Shown here: positions 24,431 to 34,090 of the stretch, piece after piece
Numbering within the stretch: the stretch's first letter is position 1
Layout of the letters: each line of letters opens with the position of its first letter
Assembly (NCBI RefSeq): GCF_001306175.1
Contig: NZ_LGKN01000005.1
Location: 186,001-250,000 of the forward strand
DNA length: 64,000 nt
Source of the DNA: Ardenticatena maritima
GTDB lineage: Bacteria > Chloroflexota > Anaerolineae > Ardenticatenales > Ardenticatenaceae
Direction of reading: 5' to 3'
The notes under the pieces: model-generated
Told to the model about the DNA's origin: nothing
Database searches by the model: none
Seen by the model: only the letters and a program-made list of their open reading frames with translations
Position numbers and translations under genes: made by a program

Positions 24431-26008
24431 GTGGAAACGTGTGTTGTCTTTCTCTCAACGTATCCAGAAGACCAACTGGCGGGGCAAGAAGCCGCCCTTA
24501 TGGCGAACATGCCCTTTTACGCGGTTGAATCAGGCGACGAAATCGGCGAAACCGTCCCCGCCCTGGCGCGCGGCTTGCTCTTCTACCTGTGGGCGCATGA
24601 CGACATCACCGCCCTGACCGAACTGCGCACACGCTTCCCCGGATTTGACATTGTTGTGCTGGACCCCACGCCATCCATCGAACGCGCCCGCACCGTTATG
24701 CGGCAAGGCTTCTTCGACTATCTCTCGCACCCGCTCACCCGCGACGAAGCCCTGGTGGCGCTGGAACGCTGGCGACAGCACTTTGAAATGCGCGAAGAGC
24801 GCGAGCAACTCTCCGAAATTCTCTCGCTCATGGAGTTAGGGCGCACCATCACGAGCACGCTCAACTCCCAACGGCTCTACGAGCAAACCATCACGATTGT
24901 CCAGCGCACCTTTTTCGCCGACACCGTCTCGCTCATGTTGCTGGAAGAACAACCCGACGGTCCTCACCTCATCATCGTCGCCCAACACGGATTGCCGCCC
25001 GCCGCCGTCGCGGCGGAAGTGCCCCTCACAAACAGTATCGCGGGGGAAGTGGTGCGCAAAGGGAAGCCGCTGATTCTGCTGGGGGGGCTGGAAGGAACGC
25101 CCTACGAACATCTCGCCAGCGATACCATTGGACGTATCGGTAGTGCCATGAGCGTCCCGCTCAAAGTGCGCCGTCGCACGCTCGGCGTCATTAACGTCAA
25201 TCGGCGGCCAGGGCGCACCCCTTACACCGAACGCGAAGCCCAACTCCTGAACGTGTTCGCCGCCCAAATCGCCGTCGCGATTCAAAACGCACGCCTCTAC
25301 GAAAGCGTCCGCCAGGAACGCGACCGCATTCTGGAAGCGCAAGAAACCGTGCGGCGCGAACTGGCGCGCGACTTGCACGACGGGCTAACCCAACTGCTCT
25401 CAGCCATCACGCTCAGCGCCGAAAACATTCGCCTGCTGGTAAAGCAAAGCGGTATCCAGTCCGAGCGGCTCGATGTTGAAATCGAATACCTGCGCACCAC
25501 CGCCCGCCAGGCCGTGCGCGAAGCGCGTTCCTTGCTCTTTGGGCTACGCCCGCTCATTCTGGAAACGCGCGGCTTGGTCGCCGCCCTGGACGAATTTTTG
25601 CAACAAATCCAAATGGGCGACCAGGACGTGACCTACCACTACATTGTCGCCCCCGACGTGCCGCGACGCCTCAACTTGCCGCTTCCCACGGTGCGCGAAC
25701 TCTTTGCCATTGTGCAAGAAGCGGTCAACAACGCCCGCAAGCATGCGCAGGCGCAAAACATTCGCGTACACGTCAGCATTCACGATGAGATCACGCTCGA
25801 CATTCTGGTTGAAGACGACGGCGTCGGCTTCAACATGGAGAGCATTCACCAGCAATCGGGCGAACGCTACCACTTTGGGCTGATGAACATGCAAGAGCGC
25901 GCCGAACTGATTGACGCCCGCTTGCTCATTGACAGCCGCCCTGGTGAAGGCACTCGCGTTCACGTCCAACTCCCTTTGCAGGAATACCAACCCGTACATT
26001 CATCATGA
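24431..26008 (+). CDS. Histidine kinase with N-terminal pseudo-receiver, GAF and HisKA_3
   Basis: 525 residues with GTG start. Residues about 1-115 look like a receiver: the acceptor-strand FDIVVLDPTP is present, but the end reads FFDYLSHPLTRDEA, so the conserved lysine of the KP motif is histidine. A GAF domain (about 130-285) follows, then HisKA_3 with RRELARDLHDGLTQLLSAI (His about 315) and a HATPase with VQEAVNNARKHA, VEDDGVGFNM and FGLMNMQERA. It lies 5 nt after the PilN-like gene and overlaps the LysM gene by ATGA, so it is co-translated with the surface machine and may report on its state or on surface contact. Confidence 0.92.
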   Translation: METCVVFLSTYPEDQLAGQEAALMANMPFYAVESGDEIGETVPALARGLLFYLWAHDDITALTELRTRFPGFDIVVLDPTPSIERARTVMRQGFFDYLSHPLTRDEALVALERWRQHFEMREEREQLSEILSLMELGRTITSTLNSQRLYEQTITIVQRTFFADTVSLMLLEEQPDGPHLIIVAQHGLPPAAVAAEVPLTNSIAGEVVRKGKPLILLGGLEGTPYEHLASDTIGRIGSAMSVPLKVRRRTLGVINVNRRPGRTPYTEREAQLLNVFAAQIAVAIQNARLYESVRQERDRILEAQETVRRELARDLHDGLTQLLSAITLSAENIRLLVKQSGIQSERLDVEIEYLRTTARQAVREARSLLFGLRPLILETRGLVAALDEFLQQIQMGDQDVTYHYIVAPDVPRRLNLPLPTVRELFAIVQEAVNNARKHAQAQNIRVHVSIHDEITLDILVEDDGVGFNMESIHQQSGERYHFGLMNMQERAELIDARLLIDSRPGEGTRVHVQLPLQEYQPVHSS

Positions 26009-27540
26009 AAGCCATGCGTTGCACCATGCGTTCCATCTCGCTTGTTCTCCTGCTGACACTCTGGCTCAGCGCCTGCACCACGCAGCGCCACGACGCATCC
26101 GAGCCCTTGTTGTTGGTACCCACTAACCCGCCGCTCGCCATTGGCGGACACCAGGCCGCCCCCGCCGATGAGATCGCCAATCAACCGCCCCCCACCCTCA
26201 ACGACGCCGATTTGGCGGCACGCTTGCGCACGCCGACACCCCGCGCCGCGCCCACAGCCACCCCCTACCCTGAGTATTACACTGTTCAGCCGGGCGATAC
26301 CTTGCTGGCGCTGGCGGAACGGTTCAACACGACCGTGGATGAATTGATGCGGCTCAACAATCTCAGCAATCCGCACGAAATTTACGCGGGGCAAGTGCTC
26401 CAACTGCCCTACAAAACCGTGACCGCCTACGTCCCGCCTGCCCAAATCATCCCCGACAGCGAAGTCGTGTATGGACCAACCTACAAAACCTTTGACCTTT
26501 CGTCCGAAGTGCGGCGCTACAACGGCTATCTGGCGGGGTATCAGGAATGGGTGGAAGGGCGTTTGCTGAGTGGCAGCACCATTCTGCAACAGGTGGCCGA
26601 AGATTACAGTATCGGTCCACGGGTTTTGCTGGCGCTGCTCGAATTTCAAAGTGGGTGGCTCACCAGCGCGAACCCCGAAAACCGCGATTATCCCTTTGGC
26701 TTGCGCGACCCCGCCCGCAGTGGCTTGTACCTGCAAGCCTCGTGGGCGGCTAACCGCCTGAACCAGGGCTACTACGGGCAATTGAGCGGGCGCGACGCTG
26801 TGCTGCAATTTGCCTCAGGGGAACGCATGCGCTACGACCCCGCCACGAACCCCGGCACCGCCGCCGTCTCAAACGTGCTGGCACGCACCACCACGCCGGA
26901 CAAATTGCCGCTGATGCTGGGCGCTTTCCAGCAAACGTACCGCCGCCTCTTTGGCGACCCCTGGCAGTACGATGTGCCGCTGCTTCCGCCGGGGGTGGAA
27001 CAGCCCGCGTTCCGCCTGCCCTGGCGCGACGGCGAAGTCTGGCACTTTACGGGTGGTCCACACGGTGGGTGGGGCGATTTCAGCGCCTGGGCGTCGCTCG
27101 ATTTCCTGCCGCCGGACGTGTACAGTTGCTGGCCGTCGCAGTATCCTGCGGTGGCGGTGGCGGCGGGCACGGTTGTGCGCAGCCGCGACGGGCAAGTGAT
27201 TCTCGACCTGGACGGCGACGGCTACCACGGCACCGGTTGGAGCGTGCTCTACATGCACATGACCGAAGCGGGGCGCGTCACGGTGGGTATGCGCTTGCAA
27301 AAGGGCGACCCCGTGGGCTATCCATCGTGTGAGGGGGGCATTGCCGACGCCTCGCACCTGCACATTGCCCGCAAGTACAACGGGCAATGGCTCGAAGCCG
27401 ACAGCGCCATTCCGTTCGTGCTTTCAGGCTGGCGGGCGGTTGCCGCACCCCGCGCCTACGACGGTTGGCTCATTCGCGGCGAAGAAGTGCGCGAAGCGTG
27501 CGCATGCCGCAACGAGAAAAACGCCATCACCGGCGAATAA
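26005..27540 (+). CDS. LysM lipoprotein with M23-like C-terminal domain
   Basis: 511 residues. A signal peptide ends in lipobox LWLSAC (Cys about 24), so the protein is lipid-anchored outside the membrane. A Pro/Thr-rich stretch precedes one LysM domain (about 91-136, YTVQPGDTLLALAERFNTT), which binds glycan strands. A helical region of unknown type (about 160-330) follows, then an M23/lysostaphin-like fold (about 345-480) with GGPHGGWGDF...SLDF, VLYMHM and SHLHIAR supplying the expected H, D and HxH metal ligands. It could cleave peptidoglycan peptides or be a divergent scaffold. It is the last gene of the pilus-like operon, where local wall remodelling would let the machine pass. Confidence 0.85.
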   Translation: MKAMRCTMRSISLVLLLTLWLSACTTQRHDASEPLLLVPTNPPLAIGGHQAAPADEIANQPPPTLNDADLAARLRTPTPRAAPTATPYPEYYTVQPGDTLLALAERFNTTVDELMRLNNLSNPHEIYAGQVLQLPYKTVTAYVPPAQIIPDSEVVYGPTYKTFDLSSEVRRYNGYLAGYQEWVEGRLLSGSTILQQVAEDYSIGPRVLLALLEFQSGWLTSANPENRDYPFGLRDPARSGLYLQASWAANRLNQGYYGQLSGRDAVLQFASGERMRYDPATNPGTAAVSNVLARTTTPDKLPLMLGAFQQTYRRLFGDPWQYDVPLLPPGVEQPAFRLPWRDGEVWHFTGGPHGGWGDFSAWASLDFLPPDVYSCWPSQYPAVAVAAGTVVRSRDGQVILDLDGDGYHGTGWSVLYMHMTEAGRVTVGMRLQKGDPVGYPSCEGGIADASHLHIARKYNGQWLEADSAIPFVLSGWRAVAAPRAYDGWLIRGEEVREACACRNEKNAITGE

Positions 27541-27546
27541 ACGCGC

Positions 27547-30159
27547 TCACGCGCGGTGCGTCGCCAGCCATTCCCGCGCCAGCCGTTCCAGCAACGCCGC
27601 TTGTTCTTCCGCGCTCTGCACTTCGCCGTCCAAAAGGGCGTTGCGCACCTGCGCCAGAATCTCGGCGTAGTGCGGACCGGGCGGCAAGCCCAATTCGCGC
27701 AGGCGGCGACCGCTGATGCTGGGACGCATATGCCGCCACTCGTCCAGATAGCGTTGCAGGTGGTCGCGGGCGCGCGGTTCATCCAGCAAATGCCACGCCA
27801 CCCGCAGCACACGCTCGTCGGTGGTCTGCGCCTCGATGAGACGCACCACCTCGCTGGGGCGTTCCGCCGCCGCAAGCCGCGCCGCCTGGCTTTTCAAACC
27901 CCACAAGGCGCGCAACTTGCGAATATCGCGCCCGGCAACGCTCAACCGCTGGGCAATCCGCTCCACCTCTTCCCACGCCAGCGGCCACAACCACGCCGCA
28001 AGCAACGCCCAAAACGCCGTCAAGCCCGCTTCACGCAGTCGGCGCATTCGCTCAGCCGCGTCATCGTCGAACGTGAGGGCGGGGTCAATGGCGCGTAATG
28101 CCCCCAACGCATGCAGGCGCGCCAACATGTGCTCGGCGCGGTCTTCCTGAAAGATGAGCGCCAATTCATGGCGCAGGCGGTCGCCGCTCACACGCGCCAG
28201 CAATTCCACCGAATCGCGGATGAGTTCCAGCGTGCGCGGCTCAATTTCAAACCCAAGGCGCTGTTCAAAGCGCACAGCGCGCAAAATGCGCGTGGGGTCT
28301 TCCACCAGGCTCAGGTTGTGCAGGACGCGGATGCGCTTTTCGCGCAGGTCGCGCACGCCGCCGTAGAAATCAAGCAATTGCCCGTAGCGCGATTCATCCA
28401 GCGCGATGGCAAGCGTGTTGATGGTAAAATCGCGGCGGTGCAAATCCAGTTTGATGTTGCTCTGCTCCACCGTCGGCAAGGCGGTTGGTTCTTCGTAGAA
28501 CTCCGTGCGCGCCGTCACCAGGTCGAGATGCGGGGGCAAAGTGGGGTCGCTGATGAGGGGCGAGGGGGGGCGCTCGCCTTCGCGCAAAATCCACTTGGCG
28601 GTGCCAAAGCGCTTGTGCGCCACCACACGCCCGCCGTATTTTTCCGCCAGACGATGCGCAAGCCGCACGGCGTCGCCTTCAACCACCAGGTCCAGGTCTT
28701 TGAGCGGTTGTTCAAGCAACAAATCGCGCACGAAACCGCCCACAAAGTAGAGCGAGTAGCCCATGTCGTTGGCTTCGCGGGCAATGGCGCGCACCAGGCG
28801 CAAAATTGCCGGGGGGATGGCGGCTTCCAGGCGGCGCGCAATCTCCTCGCGCGAGTAGGGTTGTTCCTGAGGAGATTGCCAGAGTTTGAGCAGGTCTGTG
28901 CGCGTGACGATGCCCACGATGCGCCCGTTTTCGAGCACAGGCACTTGCCCTACGTTGTACTCCGTCATCACGCGCTGGACACGCTCCACGCTCTCATCCG
29001 GCGTGACAAAAATAGCGCCCTTGTGCATGACGGCGGAAACAGGTTGCTTGCCCATGTGGTGGTGCAAGGCGCGGTCCACGTCGCGGCGGGTGAGCACGCC
29101 GACAACCTGTCCGTTTTCATCCACCACCGGGAAGCCTTCATGCCCCCAACGCACCATTTGCTCATGCGCTTCGCGGATGGTGGTGTCGGGGTGAATGGTG
29201 CGAATGCGTCCGCGGCTCATGATGTCGCGCACGCGGTGCGCCGGTTCGACAAAGCGGGGCAAAAGCGCGCGCAAGCGTTGGACCACCTGGTCCAGCGCCT
29301 GGTTGTCCACAAAGGCGGCGGCGGCGCGGGCGTGCCCCCCCCCGCCAAACTGCTCCATGATGCGCCCCACGTGAATATCGTCGGTGGTGCTGCGCGCCAC
29401 AATTTGCACATGGTCGCCCATTTTCACCACCACGAAGAGCGCGGCGGGGTCGTGCAGTTCGCGAATGAAGTGCGAGAGGGTCGAGACTTCGTCCACGTAT
29501 TCGTCGAATTCGGTGGCGGCAATGACGATCGTGTAGCCGTTTATGTCAACCGTCTCAATGTTTTGCAGCAACTGGCGATAGAGCCGCCGCTGGCTTTCGG
29601 TGAGTGGGTGGTCGAGAAACGTGCGCACCACGTCGAGGTTTGCGCCTTGTTCCAGCAACCAGGCGGCGGCGCGCAAATCAAGCGAGGTGGTGCCGGCATA
29701 CGTGAGCGAGCCGGTGTCTTCGTAGATGCCGAGCAAAAGCAAAGTGGCTTCAACAGGCGTCAGCGCGATGCGGCGTTCGGCAATTTTTTGCACAAGGAGA
29801 GTGGTACAAGCGCCGGTCAATTGCCCTTCAAAGTGCCAGTCGGGGGGCAAGTCTTCCCGTTTTTCGTGGTGGTCAATCACCCGCACCAAGCGGACGGTGT
29901 CGGGGCGCAAGCCTTTGATGCTGGGGAGCGTCTGCGTTTCCACCAAAATCACGTTGACAAAGCGCGTGTTGGGCGGCAATTCGTCAATCCGCTTGAAGGG
30001 CAAGACGTCGCGGTGCAGGGCGAGAAAGTCCTGCACGTTTTTGTTGACGCGGCGCGGCAAGATGGGCACATAGGACGGGTAGAGTTTGTGCGCGCCGAGT
30101 TGCGAGGCAACGGCGTCGAAGTCGGTATGTTCGTGTGTCAGAATGGCGTTGAGTTCCAT
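27547..30159 (-). CDS. tRNA nucleotidyltransferase with DHH and CBS domains (CCA- or A-adding)
   Basis: 870 residues. Residues about 1-310 are a DHH/DHHA1 phosphoesterase (HEHTDFDAVAS, VIDHHEKR, GGGGHARAAAAF). Two CBS domains (about 315-440) follow, then a class II nucleotidyltransferase head (GGFVRDLLL and DLDLVVEG near 475-490, RRDFTINTLA near 576, EDPTRILRAVRFEQR) and helical neck/body domains. This multi-domain form is known from Aquifex, Deinococcus and cyanobacteria, where some members add only the terminal A or only CC. Whether this one adds CCA alone cannot be decided here because no second nucleotidyltransferase is visible in the window. It ends 6 nt from the stop of the convergent LysM gene. 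Confidence 0.93.
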   Translation of the reverse strand: MELNAILTHEHTDFDAVASQLGAHKLYPSYVPILPRRVNKNVQDFLALHRDVLPFKRIDELPPNTRFVNVILVETQTLPSIKGLRPDTVRLVRVIDHHEKREDLPPDWHFEGQLTGACTTLLVQKIAERRIALTPVEATLLLLGIYEDTGSLTYAGTTSLDLRAAAWLLEQGANLDVVRTFLDHPLTESQRRLYRQLLQNIETVDINGYTIVIAATEFDEYVDEVSTLSHFIRELHDPAALFVVVKMGDHVQIVARSTTDDIHVGRIMEQFGGGGHARAAAAFVDNQALDQVVQRLRALLPRFVEPAHRVRDIMSRGRIRTIHPDTTIREAHEQMVRWGHEGFPVVDENGQVVGVLTRRDVDRALHHHMGKQPVSAVMHKGAIFVTPDESVERVQRVMTEYNVGQVPVLENGRIVGIVTRTDLLKLWQSPQEQPYSREEIARRLEAAIPPAILRLVRAIAREANDMGYSLYFVGGFVRDLLLEQPLKDLDLVVEGDAVRLAHRLAEKYGGRVVAHKRFGTAKWILREGERPPSPLISDPTLPPHLDLVTARTEFYEEPTALPTVEQSNIKLDLHRRDFTINTLAIALDESRYGQLLDFYGGVRDLREKRIRVLHNLSLVEDPTRILRAVRFEQRLGFEIEPRTLELIRDSVELLARVSGDRLRHELALIFQEDRAEHMLARLHALGALRAIDPALTFDDDAAERMRRLREAGLTAFWALLAAWLWPLAWEEVERIAQRLSVAGRDIRKLRALWGLKSQAARLAAAERPSEVVRLIEAQTTDERVLRVAWHLLDEPRARDHLQRYLDEWRHMRPSISGRRLRELGLPPGPHYAEILAQVRNALLDGEVQSAEEQAALLERLAREWLATHRA

Positions 30160-30198
30160 GGTGTATTCGTTGCCTTCGATTGGTTTGGGCGATGGCGG

Positions 30199-32934
30199 TT
30201 ATTCGTCCAGGCGCACCAAAAGGCGCTGGGTGAACGCCCAAAGTCGGTCGAGCAGGGTGTCGGGCGGTGCGCCGTACAGAATGGTGTAGGCGAGTTTTTG
30301 GGTGTCGGGATAGGGTGTTTGCAGGCGCACGGTTTCGATGAGCGCGTCGGGGCGCGGCTGGAAGGTTGCCAGCCGATAGAGCGCCCGTGTCCGCACGTTG
30401 GGGTGCGGGGCGTTTTGCGCCAGTGTTGCCAACACAGCCAGCGCCGAGGCTTTGGCGCTCAACGACAACAGGCGTTCGGCGGCGGCAAGCGCAAAGGCGG
30501 CGTTGGGCGCCCGCGCGATGAGTTGTTCCAGAGCGGCGTAGGCGTGCTCGGCGGGGAGCGTCGCCAGCAGGTTGAACAGCCGCCAACGGTGCAGCGTGGG
30601 GGTGTCGGGCGCAAGCAGGGTTTCGAGAAGCGCTTGCGCGGCGATGGGAGCGCTGTCGTGCAGGGTTTGCAAGGCGGCGCTGTATTCGCTGGGCGGCGCG
30701 TCGGTGGCAATCAGCCCGCGAATGAGCAGCGGCAACGGGAGCGCCGCCGGGCGTTCCACCATGAGGAAGTGGTGCGCCATGTGGCGCACATTGGGGGTTG
30801 CGCCGTGTCGCGCGACACGTTCCAGCGCTTCGGTGATGACGGCGCGCGCTTCTTCGTGGGCGCGGTAGGCGGCGATGAGAGTGGCGACAGCGGCTTCGTT
30901 CTGTTCGGGGGACATGGTGGCGTCGGTGGCAATCGCCACAAGGACGTTGGCGGCTTGCTCGGCTTCGCCCAAGGTGATGAGTTGCGCCGCGAGGCGGCGT
31001 TGTTCGTTGGGATCGTCCGAGAGGGTGAGCACGGTTTCGGTCAGGCGTACCACCATGTCATGCGCGGTCTCTTTTTCGAGCGCTTCACGCAGGAGCGGCA
31101 AAGCGGGTTTGCCCACGTCGTGCAGGGTGCTCAGCGCCCAAAGCCGCCAGCGGCGGTCGTTGGCACGGCGGAGCAGGTCGCCGAGCACGTGCAAGGCTTC
31201 TTCGGTCGCGCCAACGTCAAGCAAGGTGCGGGCGGCGTGTTGACGCACAACGTCGGGCATGTTGGGCGCGCTCAGTTGTTCCGCCGCCAAACGGCGCACG
31301 GCGGGTTGCACGGCTTCGCGCATGAGGCGCTCGGTTTCTTGCGGGGTCAGGACAGGCAAGACCATTTGCGCGGCGGCAGGGGCGAGTTTGCTTTGTCCAC
31401 GCGCCAGTTCCAGCAGGAAGGTGCGCGCGGCGTGGTGCTGTTCTTCGGTTTGGCTTGTGAGCAGGGTTTGCGCCGCCAGGAAACGCACTTTTTCGTGCGG
31501 TGAGTGGCGCAACGCGCGCAACAACGCCAGTTGGGCGGCTTGCATGTCAATGGTGCGCAATTCAATCACCGCCCGCTCGGCTTTGAGCGGGTCGGGGCTG
31601 ACAGCCTGGTCAGCCAGCCAGCGCATGACCGCGAGCCGCACGAAGGGGTCTTCGCTGGTGTGGACGAGGGCGCGCAAGTTCTGATACGAGACGAGGTTGA
31701 AACTCATCATCGTGTCAATTGCCGCGCGGGCGATGGCGGCGTCTTCGTGGCGGGTGAGTTCTTCCAGCCGCACGCGCGCCGTTTCGGGATCGCCGGCGGC
31801 GGCGATGTGCGCGGCAAGCACAATTTGGCGGCGCGGGTCGCGTTCGGCGGTGTCCAGCCGCCACAGCACAGGCAGGGCGGCGGGTCCCAGCGCGGTCAGC
31901 GCGTTGAGAGCGGTTTGAGCGACGGCGGGCGCGCGGGTGTGGTAGGTTGCCAGGCGACCGTAGGCTTCGGCGGCGCCTTCGAGGTCGCCGATTTTGACGA
32001 GCACGCGGGCGGCGTGCAGTCGCGACGAGAGCGAGGCGCTTTCATCGAGCGCTTTTTGGCGATAGATACGGCGGCGCGCTTCGGCGGGAATCTCCGCGGG
32101 CGGCGGCGCGGCGTGGCTTTCGGGCACCAGCACCGACGGCGGCGGTGCGGGCGGTTCGGCGTCGGCGGGTTCCTCAGGCGCGGGTTGGGGCGCAGGTTCG
32201 GCGGGTGCACCACGCAAGAGGTGTTGCACGCGCTGTTCGAGCGTATCCAGGAAAGGCGTCAGGTCGTCGCCGTAGCGAATGATGTCGCCCGTGATGTCGG
32301 CGGGCACATGGGCTTCCTCGGCGGCGATGAGGATGACGGGCAGGGTGGGCGGCGCTTGGCGCACCATGTGCACGCCGCGCTCAGTGCCGACGTCGGCGAT
32401 GAGCAGGGCGGTATTGTCGGGCAACGTGTCGCCCCCCATGCGCAAGTGCAGTTGGTGCGCGTCGAGCAGGGGTTGCAGGCGCACGGCAAGGGCTTCGTAG
32501 CGGCGGTGGGGCGGGGCGGCGAAAAAGGCGACCGCGGCGGCGGCGGGTTCCTCGGCGGGGGCGGCTTCGGTTGGTGTGTCGTCCTCGTCGGGCGGCGCAT
32601 CGGCTTCTTCGGAAAGCGGCGCGGTTTGCACCTGCACACCGTACTCTTCCAAGCGGGTCAACAGTTCGGCTTCAAATTCGGCAAGGTCAACATGGCGGCT
32701 CTGCTCGTAGGGGGTGAGCACAATCGCGCATTGACCGCGCTGGGCAGTGTGCACCGCCAGCATGGCAATCGGTTCGTGTGTTTCGCCCACGAACACGTCC
32801 CACGCCGGCATCTCGCCATGGCTCAGCCGCGTCAGCCGAAACTGCGTCGCATCCGCCATCACCAGCGGGATGGCGCGTGCGACGAGACGCGCGCCGGCGT
32901 CGGTGAGGTAGGTTCGGGTTGCCGAGAGCGTCAT
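30199..32934 (-). CDS. Large HEAT-repeat protein
   Basis: 911 residues. The N-terminal domain (about 1-110) is alpha/beta without a recognised family. A Pro/Ala/Glu-rich low-complexity stretch (about 110-135 and 250-300) is followed by about 600 residues of HEAT/Armadillo-like helical repeats, such as HAARVLVKIGDLEGAAEAY, FVRLAVMRWLADQA and VRFLAAQTLLTS. Such solenoids bind other proteins. The start at 32934 has AAAGGAG 6 nt upstream. It lies 22 nt after a permease gene and 39 nt before the tRNA nucleotidyltransferase. The function is not recognised. Confidence 0.82.
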   Translation of the reverse strand: MTLSATRTYLTDAGARLVARAIPLVMADATQFRLTRLSHGEMPAWDVFVGETHEPIAMLAVHTAQRGQCAIVLTPYEQSRHVDLAEFEAELLTRLEEYGVQVQTAPLSEEADAPPDEDDTPTEAAPAEEPAAAAVAFFAAPPHRRYEALAVRLQPLLDAHQLHLRMGGDTLPDNTALLIADVGTERGVHMVRQAPPTLPVILIAAEEAHVPADITGDIIRYGDDLTPFLDTLEQRVQHLLRGAPAEPAPQPAPEEPADAEPPAPPPSVLVPESHAAPPPAEIPAEARRRIYRQKALDESASLSSRLHAARVLVKIGDLEGAAEAYGRLATYHTRAPAVAQTALNALTALGPAALPVLWRLDTAERDPRRQIVLAAHIAAAGDPETARVRLEELTRHEDAAIARAAIDTMMSFNLVSYQNLRALVHTSEDPFVRLAVMRWLADQAVSPDPLKAERAVIELRTIDMQAAQLALLRALRHSPHEKVRFLAAQTLLTSQTEEQHHAARTFLLELARGQSKLAPAAAQMVLPVLTPQETERLMREAVQPAVRRLAAEQLSAPNMPDVVRQHAARTLLDVGATEEALHVLGDLLRRANDRRWRLWALSTLHDVGKPALPLLREALEKETAHDMVVRLTETVLTLSDDPNEQRRLAAQLITLGEAEQAANVLVAIATDATMSPEQNEAAVATLIAAYRAHEEARAVITEALERVARHGATPNVRHMAHHFLMVERPAALPLPLLIRGLIATDAPPSEYSAALQTLHDSAPIAAQALLETLLAPDTPTLHRWRLFNLLATLPAEHAYAALEQLIARAPNAAFALAAAERLLSLSAKASALAVLATLAQNAPHPNVRTRALYRLATFQPRPDALIETVRLQTPYPDTQKLAYTILYGAPPDTLLDRLWAFTQRLLVRLDE

Positions 32935-32956
32935 GGTGCGCTCCTTTCTCCTGCGT

Positions 32957-33901
32957 TCATCTCTGCTTCCAAAGATACCACATGAGCGTACTCGTGACGA
33001 GAACAGCCCCAATCAGTTGCCAGATGGACGTGAGGCGTTCGCCAAGCAACAATGCCGCCAACACCAGCACCACCACCATGCGCCACGGGAGCATACTGCT
33101 GACCGTGGTCGCGCCGATACGGCGCAGGGCGGCGATTTGCAAGACGTTCGCCCCAAAGATGACCAGCCCGGCAAACGCGCCAAAAACCAGCCAATCGGTG
33201 GGTGTCAACTGCAACCAGCGCCCCCACTCTTCGCGCAGGAGCAGGCTGGCGGGTGTGGAAATCGCCAACACCGTGACGATTTGCGCCAGAAAGACCTGCT
33301 CGCCGCTCAGGTTGTACGCAACACTGCGGCGCACAATCAGCATGTAGAGCGCCAGCGCCACGGTGCTGAACGCCGCCAACCCAAGCCCCAGCCAGTCGGA
33401 CGGCGTCAACGGCTTGATGACGCCTTGTTGCTCGATAGAGCCGCTGAGCATCAGCAAAGCGCCCAGCGTGGCTAACACCATGGCGCGCCCCGTGGCGGGG
33501 GGCGTCGGTTCATCAAACGCCAGGCGGTTGAGCATCGCCACGACAAAGGGCGTCATCAGCGTGATAAGTTGCACGTAGATGGCGAGCGTGTAGCGCGCCG
33601 CCAACAAGTTCGTGATGGAACGCGCCGCCACAACCAGCGCAATCACCGCCAAAAAGCGCGACGGGCGCGGCAGCGGTCGGCGACGCACGGCGCGCCATGC
33701 CAGCATCAGCACAAGCGAGCACGTCATGCTGACGACCAGCAGCGACATGCTGGGCAAGCCGCTGACGGTTTGCAGGTAGCGCGCCAGCACCGGATACGCG
33801 CCCCAACTGGTGTGTGAAACCAGCGCCGCCAGCATCCAGACAAGCAAGGCGCGCGTCGGCAAGCCAACGGTGTCCGATGTAGGTGTCGTTTGCTCGTGCA
33901 T
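32957..33901 (-). CDS. EamA/DMT-family transporter
   Basis: 314 residues with about ten hydrophobic segments in two EamA halves, for example LLVWMLAALVSHTSWGAYPVLARYL, FLAVIALVV, GLGLAAFSTVALALYMLIV and LIGAVLVTSTLMWYLW. Members export or import metabolites such as amino acids or nucleotide sugars; the substrate is unknown. The ATG at 33901 has GGTGG upstream; ATGs at 33913 and 33919 are alternatives. It is the first gene of a three-gene operon. Confidence 0.9.
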   Translation of the reverse strand: MHEQTTPTSDTVGLPTRALLVWMLAALVSHTSWGAYPVLARYLQTVSGLPSMSLLVVSMTCSLVLMLAWRAVRRRPLPRPSRFLAVIALVVAARSITNLLAARYTLAIYVQLITLMTPFVVAMLNRLAFDEPTPPATGRAMVLATLGALLMLSGSIEQQGVIKPLTPSDWLGLGLAAFSTVALALYMLIVRRSVAYNLSGEQVFLAQIVTVLAISTPASLLLREEWGRWLQLTPTDWLVFGAFAGLVIFGANVLQIAALRRIGATTVSSMLPWRMVVVLVLAALLLGERLTSIWQLIGAVLVTSTLMWYLWKQR

Positions 33902-34061
33902 ACATGCCACCATGTTCAAGTATGGCGCGGTAGTGTGATACCGCTATGATTTCAGAGAACCACTATGATGAAAAAATGCGCATGCAGATGGGCTGTAAAG
34001 GCATTATGGGCAAGGCAAGCGGCGCGCCAAACGCGCCAGGCAAACGGCGGATGTAGGCAAG

Positions 34062-34090
34062 TTGCAAACTGCGCGGTTTGCGTGTATCAA
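34062..34090 (+). promoter_or_regulatory. Putative cas6 promoter
   Basis: TTGCAA (34062-34067), 17 nt, TATCAA (34085-34090), about 80 nt upstream of the cas6 start. The 250-nt gap between the divergent permease and cas6 otherwise shows only short inverted repeats (GCAAAC/GTTTGC around 34064-34080). Confidence 0.4.

Noticed and set aside
27541-27546. Bidirectional terminator between the convergent LysM and nucleotidyltransferase genes
   Set aside because: Only 6 nt separate the stops and no hairpin with a T-run is visible.
28111-31503. Very long plus-strand open frame (over 1100 codons) opposite the nucleotidyltransferase and HEAT genes
   Set aside because: It is the antisense of two well-supported genes in GC-rich DNA; its protein is low-complexity, His/Arg/Gly-rich and without motifs. 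The same applies to long antisense frames at 5391-7607, 7433-10468 and 51936-55121.
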